A stretch of 64,000 bases of DNA from positions 1,027,501-1,091,500 of the forward strand of contig WPIO01000110.1 in the NCBI GenBank assembly GCA_009760855.2, given 5' to 3'. The position numbers and the translations under genes were made by a program. Every line of letters begins with the position of its first letter. Position 1 is the first letter of the stretch. This DNA is from Cristatella mucedo (Eukaryota > Bryozoa > Phylactolaemata > Cristatellidae). Shown here piece by piece: positions 22,288 through 34,089 of the stretch. The notes under the pieces are model-generated. The model saw nothing but the letters and a program-made list of their open reading frames with translations. It was not told where the DNA came from and made no database searches.

Positions 22288-22338
22288 AGCAGCAGCAGAC
22301 GGCTCTTGTGCACCGCACAAGAGCCGTCTGCTGCTGCT
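22288..22338. repeat. Perfect inverted repeat, 24-bp arms, 3-nt loop
   Basis: Left arm 22288-22311 (AGCAGCAGCAGACGGCTCTT plus GTGC), loop ACC, right arm 22315-22338 is its exact reverse complement. Confidence 0.95.
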
Positions 22339-22904
22339 TGTTGTTCTGTTGTTGTTGTTCTGCTTGTTGTCAGGCCAAGAACAGTGCGCTTCGCTTCGCC
22401 ACTCACCGATATGAACCGGGTGACAGATGTTCCGCGCCGATGCTCCGTGCAAAGCTATCGATCGCTGACTTTCATGCACGACATATTCATGCGATCGCCG
22501 ACTGTTGCTCACGGGGCTGCGACGGTGCGGCCAATCTGCGCTACAAGTCAACGGTGTGCAAGCTTTTGATCTTTGGCCACTGAGCGGGGTAGTGTGCTGC
22601 GGCTATCATTGCAGCGCCAAAGCTCCAGCTGGCTCTTCTGATTTCGTCCCGCACGGACGCTGTATTCGACATTGCCCTCTTCTTCAAATTTATCGGTGAT
22701 GTAATCAGTCAGGCAGCAGGTTCTTGAAAGGGCTACGGGCGAACTGTTCGCGAAATGAAAGGAGCTCCTACCATACCTAATCAACGAGCTGCAGGCTTCG
22801 ACAGTCCGTGTACTGAACCAGCAGAAGACTTTACAGCTAGGCCCGGGAGCTACGCAGTGGTAGCCATCGAAATCATTTAGTCGAAATGTCCTAAGCCACC
22901 GCTG

Positions 22905-23850
22905 AAGTCATGATTCACTCCGAAAAGCGAAGTTTCGCGGCTGATCATAGAATCGGGGCGACATGCCTCCGCGACCAGGTGCTTTTATTTAAGTTCGCCT
23001 TCATCTTAGATTGCACGGAGCGCTCTCTATTAGTTACACAGGAGCTATCGAAGTCGCTGCAAAAATGGGATCCGGCGTTGCCAATGCCTCAATCACACAC
23101 TCGGTCAGACAGAATGTTACAGATGGCGGTCAGACAGAATGTTGCAGATGAATGTTGCAGATGTGGTTGCGGCTGATTATGACGATCGCTCGAGCTCGGC
23201 ACACAAGTTTGGTCAGCATCACGAGATCGGAGTGCCTGACACGACAATCGACTACGTGCGGTAAGGCCGGCCGAGTCCTGATGAGCGAACGAATAGCAAG
23301 GAAGGATTCTTCCGTGTCGACTCAATCTAAGTGGCAAAAGACTAAATGAAAACAGATGGGGACTTTAGATTTGACTAGGAGTCGAAGGAGATTCTCGGCC
23401 TGGTCGCTTTTGCATTTTCCCTCGTCACCGTGTCTCTGCATTTAATTAATGTCGACAGCCTTGTAGAGCTGGAAATAAAGTTCTCAAGATAGACTTTCCA
23501 CACGTCGAGCCGATCATCTTGAGATGGCGGCTTCGCAACTTTCTCCTAGGGAAACAGATTCAGATTAAGCACCGTTGAAAGATAGCTTCTTCGTCTTGCA
23601 TTCGTGCTTGCAGAGTCTGCTAGACCCTAGGCGGGCCGTGACCTTTTGTGCAAGCTGAAGCAGCTCGTAATGCCTGCCCATGTCAACCACCGAGGCCGAA
23701 CGTGTGCTAAGCTTAGCAGAACAACTTATCTTTGTACGCTTTCGAACGGCAATGGGTGCCGACTGACCTTTCGCGACGACGTGCTGCTGCTGTATAGTGA
23801 CAAAGAAGCGCCAGCTGTGGTAATGCACGAGATCATAGCATATTTCAGTC
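22905..23850 (+). pseudogene. hAT-superfamily transposase relic (candidate)
   Basis: Around 23,030-23,080 the frame reads LLVTQELSKSLQKWDPAL. From 23,676 it reads PMSTTEAERVLSLAEQL, then RTAMGAD, a stop, and LTF-like sequence in a neighbouring frame. A (T/S)EAER-S motif followed by an MG-RL element is the pattern of the hAT C-terminal dimerisation domain, and VTQ-LS-LQ is seen in hAT/ZMYM-like proteins. No terminal repeats or 8-bp target duplication found. Frame breaks make it non-functional. Confidence 0.4.
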
Positions 23851-23889
23851 TATATATATTTCAGTCTATACACTTATGTGTTGATTAAA

Positions 23890-25440
23890 GACTTGCGATT
23901 TCCACTTTGTTCATCACTGTAGGCTGCAGGGTTGACCTTGACCTAAAAATCCTGGCTCCAGCACTTTTATTCCAGTGACTGCAATTATATTCTCTAGTCC
24001 GAAAGCATTTTTCCGACTCTACATATACACCTGCTAAAATTAAATTGATAGATTTCTCTTGACATGAGGATTGACTCCAATATTTGAGCATCGTAATGCA
24101 AAAAGAAATCAAGTTTGAAGAATTCTGACTAAAATAAATGCATTCAACGTTATTTTTTTTATTATGCGTGCTAAGGCTGTAGAATGCTGTAGAAGCTGTC
24201 TACAAGCAAAGTGGACGCTTCAACACCTAGCCAACAGACGAATTCCCACAATGCGCTCTTCGTGCTATCTATGGAGCTGCTGAGCGACGTAGTTTGAAGC
24301 TCGCTGTGAATAGTCGGTAAAGCGAGCAGATTCAACGAGGCGCTGAAGCTTCACTCAGTGCATCGAAGACCTCATCGATCAGCTAACCGGTCAGCTGACT
24401 CGGGGGGCTGAAGAGGAAAAATCCATTTACTTTTTCGTGGGTGCTACGAGCCCAGTCGACCCTTTGTAAACCGGCTGGAGGCTGACTGCTTAGAGTCTGT
24501 TCGCATGCCTGTGCATTCAAGTGCATTCAATTTCGTGCGACAGAAGCGCTACCGAACTCTGACATCACTTCTTTAGAATTCACAGCTACCATCTGAAGAT
24601 GGCTAGAACGAGTTTCGAAGCTCGCCAGCTGGCTTACCTTTCTGGAGTACAGCGATCTTTGCCTTCATCGGAGACCTCTGAGAACTGAGGTCATGAAGCG
24701 CAGATTAGCTATATATACTTCCCCGATTTCCTGGCAGTGCCTGAACAATTTCCGGGGTGTGACCGAACAGCCCTGCATACGCTTGACCTAGTCGTTCAGC
24801 TGTAAGAGAGGTAAAGCTGTCAGTTTATCTCAGGTTCTCCATCTCTGAGGTGGCTATTATACTGCCGTCTGTGAATACGGTTCTAAAGTCAACTGACAAA
24901 GCTAAGTCATCATTCTATTGTAGCTCTGCAAGCTAGCATCTCAACATAGCATAATGGCATCAATAGAATCAGTTTGATAAGCCGGTCCGGTAACGCCCGG
25001 CCAATCGCGGCGACAAAAGCGTGCAATTTGCCTCCTATGTGACTTGCAGTCCGGCCTCAGGCGGCCACCAAGAGACGGGTCTTACGACAGATAAACCTGA
25101 TGAAACTCCCTGCAAGCATGTGCTAAAGTCGCTTTGCCTTATCAAAGCGCCGCCATCAATTTAGCACTATTTACACCCGCGCCATGGAATGCCCAGAAAG
25201 TTGTGAGGCAGACCACCGATCTCAAGATGCACTGCACGCCACTCTAGCCCATACACGTGCAGTCTCAATCTGTACCTCAGTGACTCATGGAGAGGCATTG
25301 GTACTATGATAAGCCGAGGATGAGCGGTTAAGCAAATTTTACTAATTATATTAAGTGATTTAATAAAAACTGCATCATCGCTGTGCTGACACAGCTGGTA
25401 ATCCTTTTATGCTGCAACTCTTCACTCGTTAAAGGAAACG
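23890..25440. other. Stretch without recognised gene
   Basis: Possible further transposase remnants near 24,170-24,420, but no readable motif. Nothing I can name. Confidence 0.3.
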
Positions 25441-25444
25441 ATGC

Positions 25445-25560
25445 GGTTTAATAATACTACTAATAATACTAATAACAATAATAATACACTTGATAAAGCA
25501 ACCTCAGAGAACTCGATCTCTTTCTTCAATCGCTTTACATTTGCCGATTTCATCAACATT
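25445..25560 (-). mobile_element. LINE A terminal hairpin and tail
   Basis: AATACTAATAACAATAATAA, ACACTTGATAAAGCAACCTC and GAACTCGATCTCTTTC on plus, that is, minus-strand LINE A end. A SINE follows immediately. Confidence 0.7.
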
Positions 25561-25569
25561 TTTAAAAGA

Positions 25570-25740
25570 TTAAAGAATGGCTTATTCAGCAGCCTTATTT
25601 ACATAGCGGCAGAAGACCCTTGACTGCATTCACCACCGCTTGGAATACGCAGTGAAGGCTCGCCCACTGCAGGATTCGAACCTGGCGAACTCACGAAGAG
25701 CGAGCGCCTTACCACTGGGCTATTGTCAGATACGGGATAG
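25570..25740 (-). mobile_element. tRNA-derived SINE, diverged
   Basis: ATAGCGGCAGAAGACCCTTG, a CCACCGCTTGGAATACGCAG body and GCAGGATTCGAACCTGG (reverse B-box) identify it. A second CGCTTTACATTT at 25,750 suggests insertion in or next to a LINE A tail. Confidence 0.75.
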
Positions 25741-26844
25741 ATTCTTTTTCGCTTTACATTTTTGCCGACAGGGCATATGTACCGTCTTTCACTCACATGA
25801 CGCTATATCTGGAAGACCGCCACTAGCTCTTGAAGTGGCATAAAACAACCAATCTGTGCTGACTTGTCACCCGTTATTCACCTAACCTTAGGACCAAGGT
25901 CAAAATACCGGAGACAGCTCTGCAAGAAAGACGGTCCTAATAGAAGCGCCAAGAAGTTCTCATACAGTCGCTGCGACAGGTGGCTCACCCATGTCAGACA
26001 CACAGCATCTGAAGGCAGATAAATGCCTCATCAACCGACAGAACCTTCCAGCTAGTGAATGCCTTCGAGCTGTCTGCCTGCAACCTCATACGGTTGCCTT
26101 ACCGACAGTTATTGAAATCTGGCACCCTAAGCGATAATTGCAACAGTATTACATGATTTAACATCGCCCCGCTAATGTGCTTAATTATCAGAATTGTTTT
26201 TAATAACCCGCCAATAAATCAAAGTCAGCGGTCGAAACCAACGGTCTTAATCGCGCGTCATATAAATTGACCTTCCTTTAAAAATCTCGTCTCATCAGAG
26301 AAACTCTGTGGCTGGGTCAGCAGACAGCTTTAGCTGGAAGTCTGGCTTCAAGAATGAACAAAGCCTACCGTTGTCTGGTATTGATCTCTATAATGATATC
26401 ACTCTATCGCGTGGCACTGGGTTATGCAGCGAGTTCTTTGCACGAGCCAACTCAGTTTTCAAGTAAGCGATCGCTTTATTAGGTACTGCCATCAGCTCGT
26501 AGGGTTTCTAGCTTCACAGACTGATTCTCTTTTGGCGCCTCATCATCGGTGGCCGGAAGTGACCGCGGGAAGTGGATGATGGAAACCCGACAGTCCAAGC
26601 TTTGCTACAGAAACATATGACTTTAAACGAAAGTCAATTCTGCCTTCTATTCGATCATTGAAAACCAACGAATGTCACTCCCGGCATACGATATGAAGGT
26701 AAAAACTTACTGCAATTTTCGTTTCCATACACTAATGCAAGGAAACGAAAAGAAATCTGAAAGATATAGCAATTAGATAATAGATAGAAGCAGAGCCTTG
26801 ACCTTGTTCAGCTAACAAGTCGGTTAGCTTTTCTGTCACTCATT

Positions 26845-27345
26845 TCTAGAGCCCTTCATTCTTTGGCGTCAGCATACCTATTAGCACTACTCCCAAACCA
26901 GCGTAGGCATAGTGACATCCACTCTGTCTACTCAAATAGTTTAGCTATATTTCGAAGCAACGTAAAATCCTCTAGAGGCCGTGCCTTTAATTTTTATTTA
27001 TGCGCTCTCAAAGCCTTGAATTACTTCAGACTGACATCGCGACATTCCCTAACTTTAGGGCATTTAAGAAAAACCCAAAACGCACCTGCTTCTTCACATT
27101 AAGTGCTCGGTTCTTACGAATTTTCGTTTTTCTGCTTATAGGTGCTGTCACTATGCATGTTACCATCAGCCGTATACGAATGTTGACCAAATGTATGTGA
27201 CCTCTAACCATTTTATATTTGTTGACACTGCGCATGCTACCACTAAACATATGATCAAGCTTCTTTTACACCCTAGTGTTCATAAAGTGCTCATAAAGAG
27301 ATTAAGTTCTTTGAGGGCGCTTTAGAAATGCATCGTTATTATTCT
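26845..27345 (+). mobile_element. LINE A 3' fragment
   Basis: From GCCCTTCATTCTTTGGCGTC through degraded C-terminal coding to AAAGTGCTCATAAAGAGATT, TTTGAGGGCGCTTTAG and a short AT tail. Confidence 0.75.
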
Positions 27346-27539
27346 TTTGAGAGCCACTGGTGCCTTACCTATGAAAATGTGCTCTGGCTGAGGACTTTCC
27401 CTGTTTCTGTAAGATTGCATGCGCCGGCCACCAATCAGTCATTGCCTCTGATCACTTGCTTGACCAACGAAAACTCATCTCAACAAGACTGCCGTCAGAA
27501 TTCACGATACGGAAGAGTGGTAATAAAAATAATCACTGT

Positions 27540-27850
27540 CCTTCAACTGACCCTGGCAAAGTCATTACCGTTTGATCGTCATAACTCAATTGACCCGAGA
27601 AGATTCGTCACTTGGTACCTTTACTCAATCGATCCAACTCAAGAGGGATCCTCAATCATATGTACACGCCGCTTTCGTGTCCTACATAGGCGAACTGTTG
27701 TCGACCTATCCGTCACGATTTGTGGCTCAATGGCGACCTGGCCCACCAAGCAGAGCCACTGCATGTGACTAGTTCGATGACACAGAGGATGAAGACGTGG
27801 AGCTCACATTTATATTACAAAATGTCCTTCGAGGTCACATGATGTTGCAA
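27540..27850 (+). pseudogene. Coding-like relic of unknown family
   Basis: Reads SLGTFTQSIQLKRDPQSYVH, then GELLSTYPSRFVAQWRPG, a stop, and in frame FDDTEDEDVELTFILQNVL. The composition is protein-like on both sides of the stop. I do not recognise it. Could be a dead transposon open reading frame. Confidence 0.25.
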
Positions 27851-29230
27851 TCACCTGGGTCTGCATGGCAATACTTGGTTATTTTTTAATTTACCTAATG
27901 ACTTGGAGGAAAAAGACAGTTGGGATGCGCCACTGACACGGTCACGTGACGAGACAAGGAACGACTATAACCCAAAGTTGTGGACCGCTGGCCGCCGGTC
28001 GGTGCAAACCACGGCCCAGTGGCAGAGCAGGGATTTTCATTTAGGGGATGCAAGACCAGCAGAATAGTTATATAGGGGCAACACCCGAAAGATATTCATG
28101 CCTGCCGTGCTCGACTCGAGTGACCAAGTGAGGAACAAGACATTGCTTTCTTAGATGACGGAAGATGAGGGTGAGATATGAATAGAGGGCGGCCCACGTC
28201 GCAGCCCCCTGTAGTGGGAGGACGCTCACTGTCGCGGCCTGACTGAACGTAAAAATAAACACTTTCGGTGTATCGGAAGTGTATCGATCGATCGGCGTTA
28301 CATCCGTGCCGCGTCTCGTTATCTCGTTCCAGCTGGATTATCTGGATTATCTTTATCTCTATTAACTATCCGACTTCGACGCCGCTGCACAGTCCATGTT
28401 TTTTGAGAATACCAAGCAATTTTCAGCATTTTAGTAATATAAAATATATAGAAAATGTAATTCATTTGTGAATCACCTAAGAGAGCCCAATCACTATACA
28501 GGTGTTTTCGTCTGGCACGGGGCTCACGCACATTGCCTCGGCAGACCAAGATTGGGGCGAATAACTTAACAACTGGGCCAAACCAGCGCACAGTTGATTG
28601 AAAATTGCTACCGCGGTTGGATTTGCCGAACGCGTCACGAAGAAATGAGAAATCGCTTGAAGCGATGGAAATAATATTGGCTCATCGGCTGACAGCGGTA
28701 ATTCTTTGCCGAGAAAATCCAAGGTGTCAAGCCCGAAAACGTTCCAAGGTCTCTTTCCTCACTAAAGGCAGCGACGAGAGAAGAATTCGGCAGACATTCT
28801 GCCGGATGCGTTCGTATGTAGTGTACGAGGCTCACTGCTTGCTGCGCGTGTTCGAGCCCGCAGCGGCGAGGCCAGTGTTTTTCATCTGTGGGCAAGGCCT
28901 GCAAAATCTCTACACAGGCAGCAAGAACCGCAATATTTCATGCATGCGGGGCACGTGACACGAACTTAATGAAAAATATTACAGCACAAAACTCGGCGGC
29001 TGCTCATTAAGTGGAATTAAGATACCATTCCGTCGATGGTGGCGGTCAGTGAGCGTAGGGTAAGGGGGCGGTCCAGATTGCTGCCCCGATGAAGGGGGCA
29101 AAAGCCTCCTACTCCCCTTGGGCTCCGCCAATGCGCGTGCTCGTTACCGTTACCGCTGCGTCGTTAAGTCTAGGGCATGTAGAGCCTACATTCGGGTAGG
29201 AGAGGTGGAGGAATCGCTTTCGGTTAGCGA
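27850..29230. other. Stretch without recognised gene
   Basis: No domain, SINE or LINE motif that I could identify. Confidence 0.3.
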
Positions 29231-30470
29231 AACAGCCCTCTTTGTCACTACCTCGCTGTGGGACCACGGAAGCATAAGCTTCTTCCATTTTTAGGAATTA
29301 CAGTCCGCCGAAGTGACGATGGGCCACCGGGGCTTTCTGTGAAGGCCAGCGAAGGTCTCAACCGACGTGGCTCGTCACGTGTTCTGTCGTTCGGGCCGCA
29401 AGTTCAAGTGGGTTTCGCTATTCGGGCCCAACGTCCACGTGGGTCGCGTCCAAGTCATAGACACAGGTCGCGTAAGTACAGGGGCGGTATCTCTCCGAAA
29501 GAGCTCTGTAGATAGGACCAGGTCCGCGTGTTTGTCTTAGTCAGCGTTTTCGAGAAGCCTGGTAATAAGACGCGTAATAGACGCGAGCAGCAACGTTTCT
29601 CGCTTGCGCGAGAATAAAAATCCGGACTTCGCGCTCGCGTAACTCGATCTAGCAAACGCCCAAGAACCCCTGCTCCTAGTAACGCTAAGCCACGCCTAGT
29701 AACGCCGAATAACGCATCGCGTCCCTAGTAACGCGCGGAATAACTGGAATAAAGCAAAGTGCCTCTAGTAACGCGCCGAATAGCTGGAATAAAGCGAAGT
29801 AGAATAGCGCCCACGAAGCGCTCCAGGCTGCTGCGAGGGCGAGTTCCTCGTTACAGAGAGCTTCCTACAGAACTTCCTTACTATTCCTCCGAATCGATCG
29901 ATCGGCGGCGGCGGCCGCGAGAGCTTTGGCTTAAGCGCTTGGCGAAGCTAGCTCATCTCCCGCGACCCATCGACGTTAATAATATGTATCGACGATATAC
30001 ATACACACACATGTATATATTTATATACTAATATATAGGCAAGGTTTGGTTGGTGGAGGGGGAGGTGATAGTTTCCGAGGAGGTTTCTCTCCCTTTCACC
30101 GGGGGCGCTCGTTCGGCGTATTTTCTTCACTTCTTTTCCTGCCCGCCCAGCTTTGCAAAGGAAGCCGCGCGAGCGGGACTTTTGCTGCACTTTTGTCCGG
30201 CGGACATTCCTGTTGCCGCACAGGCTTGCACGTACCTGTCAGCGGGGAGCGGCGGGCGGGTGACTCGTCGCTCGACGCTCGCATTGCTGCTCGCGCGACG
30301 GCTCCAATTCCGCTTGGAGCCGCTGCGCTCGAAGAATGCCTCGATGCGCTTCGATATGCCCAAATAGCGCGATCGAGACTAGTGAGCCGCGCCGAGCCAG
30401 TGACTGCTCAAGTGAGGCGGGCGCCCAGCTTTGTGCGTCGCAACCCTAGACATTGCTGACAGAAGACAGA
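29230..30470. promoter_or_regulatory. GC-rich block, possible promoter region
   Basis: CpG-rich with several overlapping short frames on both strands and none with a domain. Contains a cluster of CCTAGTAACGC-type repeats (29,670-29,790). May be a regulatory region or an unrecognised repeat. Confidence 0.3.
29670..29815. repeat. Dispersed CTAGTAACGC repeats
   Basis: Five occurrences of CTAGTAACGC, the last two followed by CGCGGAATAACTGGAATAAA-like sequence, forming a roughly 40-bp imperfect repeat. Confidence 0.75.
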
Positions 30471-30834
30471 TAAACATAATCGCACAAGAGGTCCTTCGAC
30501 AGCTGGTTTTCCTCCTCGCAGGTGCTGAATAGCTGCATATTCGGTCGGATGAATGGCGACGTGGCTATTCCTTGCGCGGCCATTCAGCCACGCCCGCTTT
30601 CTACAAAAGCTGAAGGGGAGAATAGATGAAGTATAGATTCGCTGTTTCAGATTGTGCCGCCTTCGAAAAAGTGGACGAGCCGGAGTGCCGAGCAGACGAC
30701 TCGGATTGGCCTCGCAGCCTCGAGGTCTGCAAGAGAGGTGGCCACCACTGCGAAGCTTCTGCTCCAGTGTCTCCGAAGTTAGACGTGAATTCTGCTGGGA
30801 TTCGAGCTTTCTCGAACGTGCCGTCGGGTCGCTA

Positions 30835-32090
30835 ATTAAAAGCGAAACAATTGACCGAGAGAACGTAAGCAACTGTGGCTCGGTCTCCCTACTGCCATTC
30901 AAAGACGTAGGTGCCTTTAGCTTAGACCGGATCAACTCTTACGTTAAAACTTCGTACCTAGAAAGTAAGTTTAAGTAAGTTCAAGGTTTCAGAGCTAATC
31001 AATCGACGCATAAAGCATCGTTTCGGGGTGACTTACGACCTGATCTGGAATGCAGACTTACAGTAAAGTCTCTGCTTGTTCTACTTGTTACTTGGGCGGC
31101 ATTCGATACAATTGATCGCCATCTTGCCGGGGCATAACTGGCACGGGCGCTGCAATGGTTTAAGTCCCATCTACTTGGGCGAAATCCAGAGCGTGGATAT
31201 CAACGGGCAACAATCGTCCGAGAAACCGTTAAACTACTCGGTACCAAAGGGCTGCTTGCTCTGTCGATCCGCTTGTTTTCGCAATTTATACTCTCCCTCT
31301 TGACGATGCGATCGCCAAGCACAATCTAGGCTTTCACATCTATGCCGACGACACACTTATCAGTGGCGGAGACAGGCTTTTCATCAAGGGGACATACCTG
31401 GACATTTTTATTTGTAGATCAGGACGCGAAATCATATCATGCATGCAATTAATGGAAAAATAGACCGCAATTTAAATAGACCGCAATTAATGGAAAAATC
31501 GCAGCGTAAAATCAGAGCGTTTATTCAACATGAATCGGCGGTTTTCACGTGGTGAAACGAAGACATTTTATCACCGGTCACGGTCTGGGGCGGCTGGGTG
31601 CGAGGCAAACGCACCCCTGCCCGAGCGTCGCCACTGCCGCCTATTCTTTAATCCTTTCCTGCCTTCCAGCACGTCAAACTCCTTTAACTCCCTTGCGGCG
31701 CGTGTTACTTAAATCGCTTTGATGGCAGCAAAAGCCAAGTCTCCCTCCCGACCTGCGTCAGAACATCCCCTGACCTGACCACATTTAAAAGGAACTTAAA
31801 AACACCTATTTAGGACAGCATTTAGTGGGTCCCTGTGATTCGTCCTTGATGTGCTTATGCGTGCTGACACTGTGCATGCTGCCACTAACCGCATTTGCAT
31901 GCTGACCCTGTGCATGTCACCCCTAACCATGTTATTTATTTTGTTTGTTTTTCAAGCATGATTTCACTTACCATTCAATTGCATTTCCCTTTGCAGCAAA
32001 TGTAAAGCGCCTAGAAAGAGATTAGGTTCTCTGAGGGCGCTTTATCAAGTGCATTATTATCATTATTATTATTAAGTCTGCCTGCTATCA
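30835..32090 (+). mobile_element. LINE A, plus strand, RT relic to 3' end
   Basis: Degenerate RT: the NCGSVSLLPF block, then [20 protein letters not shown] and, near 31,325, [11 protein letters not shown] (catalytic YADD) in other frames. About 31,370-31,630 is unrelated sequence. The 3' end resumes with GCATTTAGTGGGTCCCTGTG and finishes in the hairpin and (ATT)n at about 32,075. Many frameshifts; dead. Confidence 0.8.
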
Positions 32091-32149
32091 GCTAAATTAC
32101 ATTGCCAAATTTCGGGCCCGCTTAACACGTTGATAGTTCACCCAAGTTG

Positions 32150-32740
32150 GTCTATGCAATTTTTACATTCCGCCTCGGCTTCTTTAATTCACCGCTTGCA
32201 TTTAACAAGGCGTCAACAATCAGGCACCTACATCTAGTATTAAACTCTGCGGCTAGGCTTTTCTGTCGTGAGATTCACAATTGCCACGTTACACCATTTC
32301 TCAACGAGTTGCAATGGCTCAACCAATGCAGCGTATGGGCCAAGGTTCTACCACTCACTTTCAGGTCACTTCACTTGAGGGCTCCTGCCATTAGGCTTCG
32401 TACCACCGTCTCTTCTGACTCAAATCGTTTAACGACACCTCTTACACACCTCAAATCCTTTGGAAACCGTGCCTTGGAAGTCATTCTCGACTGATGTTAG
32501 GACACACCCTGACTTGACAACTGGAAGGAAGTTAAAATCACACCTGTTTCTTCTAGGCTTTGGTGGTCCTTGTGATGTGTCCTTTTCGTATCTTTGCATG
32601 CTGACGCCACACCCATTACCGCAAACCTTTAGGGTCATACTTCCTTTCCTGCGCATATAAAGAGCCTAGAAAGAGATTAGGTTCTTCGAGGCTGCTTAAT
32701 AAACGCGAACGATTTTTATTCTTATTAATGCACCGGAATG
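32150..32740 (+). mobile_element. LINE A 3' fragment
   Basis: CTCTGCGGCTAGGCTTTTCTG, the CTTTCAGGTCACTTCACTT segment and GCCTAGAAAGAGATTAGGTT; ends near 32,735. It lies just after the previous copy in the same orientation. Confidence 0.75.
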
Positions 32741-32839
32741 TTGTACTTCTGATGTAACGAAATGTTGACAGTTCGATACCAAGAATTATGCGACAGCTAT
32801 CATAGCTGAATTTTGGCATTTTGTGTCATTAATTTCGCA

Positions 32840-33085
32840 GTTACCACATCACGCCACTTCTCGTCGAAGCCAGGCACTCCCGACTGGCGTCATGACATCC
32901 CCTGACGTGATGACATTACAAAATATATAGAATATATATAGAACGCACTTTAGCAGTGTTATGCTTGACGACATTGTGCACATTACCACTAATCATTTGG
33001 TCATGCTTTCTTAATATAATCTGCAAAGTTCCTAGAAAGAGATTTGCTTTTCTGATAAAGCTATACAAATGCCTTGTTATTATTA
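32840..33085 (+). mobile_element. LINE A 3' fragment, diverged
   Basis: GTTACCACATCACGCCACTTCTC, CATTGTGCACATTACCACTA and TTCCTAGAAAGAGATTTGCT; ends TATTATTATTGG. Confidence 0.6.
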
Positions 33086-33714
33086 TTGGTACTGCGAAAT
33101 CCTCGGGTAGACCCCAAAGGTCAAGGCCAAGCTCTATTACTTATCTTACCTTACAGGAATCATGCTAGTAGTATCCGTTTGTTCAGCCATTCAGTGTGCA
33201 CCTACACGGAAGTCAGCTAGCTATGAGTTTTACGTTGACTTCAGCTTGCTACACACTTTACACATATCACAAATTATATTAATAAATTATAAATTAATTA
33301 ATTACATATTTTTTTAATTAGCTAATTTTGGAAAATAATCCATCAGCTAGTGATGAAAGAGTGTGCTTCCTCAATCGATGAGAGCAATGGTGCGAAACAA
33401 GGGAATGCAGGATTTTCAGTGGTAGAGAACAGTTTATATAGTGGGGGTATAGTAATCCGAAATATGTTAAACCAAAAACAGGGCAGCCATAAAGAACATG
33501 CTAATTAAGCAATTTACTAATGCATGCCAAACATTTAGGATTTGTGTAGTTAAGAATTTTCATGCTTTTCAAACCATTTTCCCATAACATACGTGGCACA
33601 TTTTTTTAGCGCCACTAGAAAAAGGCCAATAGCACGAATTATAGCTAGACTGTTTGCAAGTGTGCCCATCGTAGTTAGGAGCTACCTGCGTGTGCCAGGA
33701 ACTGCATCTCGATC

Positions 33715-33840
33715 AATATTAATAATAATAATACACTTGATAAAGCACTCTCAGAGAACTCAAACTCTTTCTAGGCGCTTTACATTTGCTGCAAAGGAAG
33801 CACGATCGAATTGCGAGTAGTATTGCTTGATAAACAACAT
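33715..33840 (-). mobile_element. LINE A terminal tail
   Basis: AATATTAATAATAATAATAC, TTGATAAAGCACTCTCAGAG and CTAGGCGCTTTACATTTGCT: short 5'-truncated copy. Confidence 0.8.
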
Positions 33841-34089
33841 GCCACTCGTTGCTGTTAAGGTGTGCATTTTAGGAGCGATTTGCTGAGAATAAGAAATCAG
33901 CACGATAGAGGCTACTGTGAATTCGCACGTTTGATATTATATATGATGGCACTGCTTGGCTTTACGGATCTGGCCAATTTTTCAAATACAATTAGCGGAT
34001 AATCAGCACAAAGTCATCGTCAAGCTTTCCCTAGAACATTTTCGCATGGATAAATAAAGAGATTGGATGCAGTATTTGATAGCTTAGCG

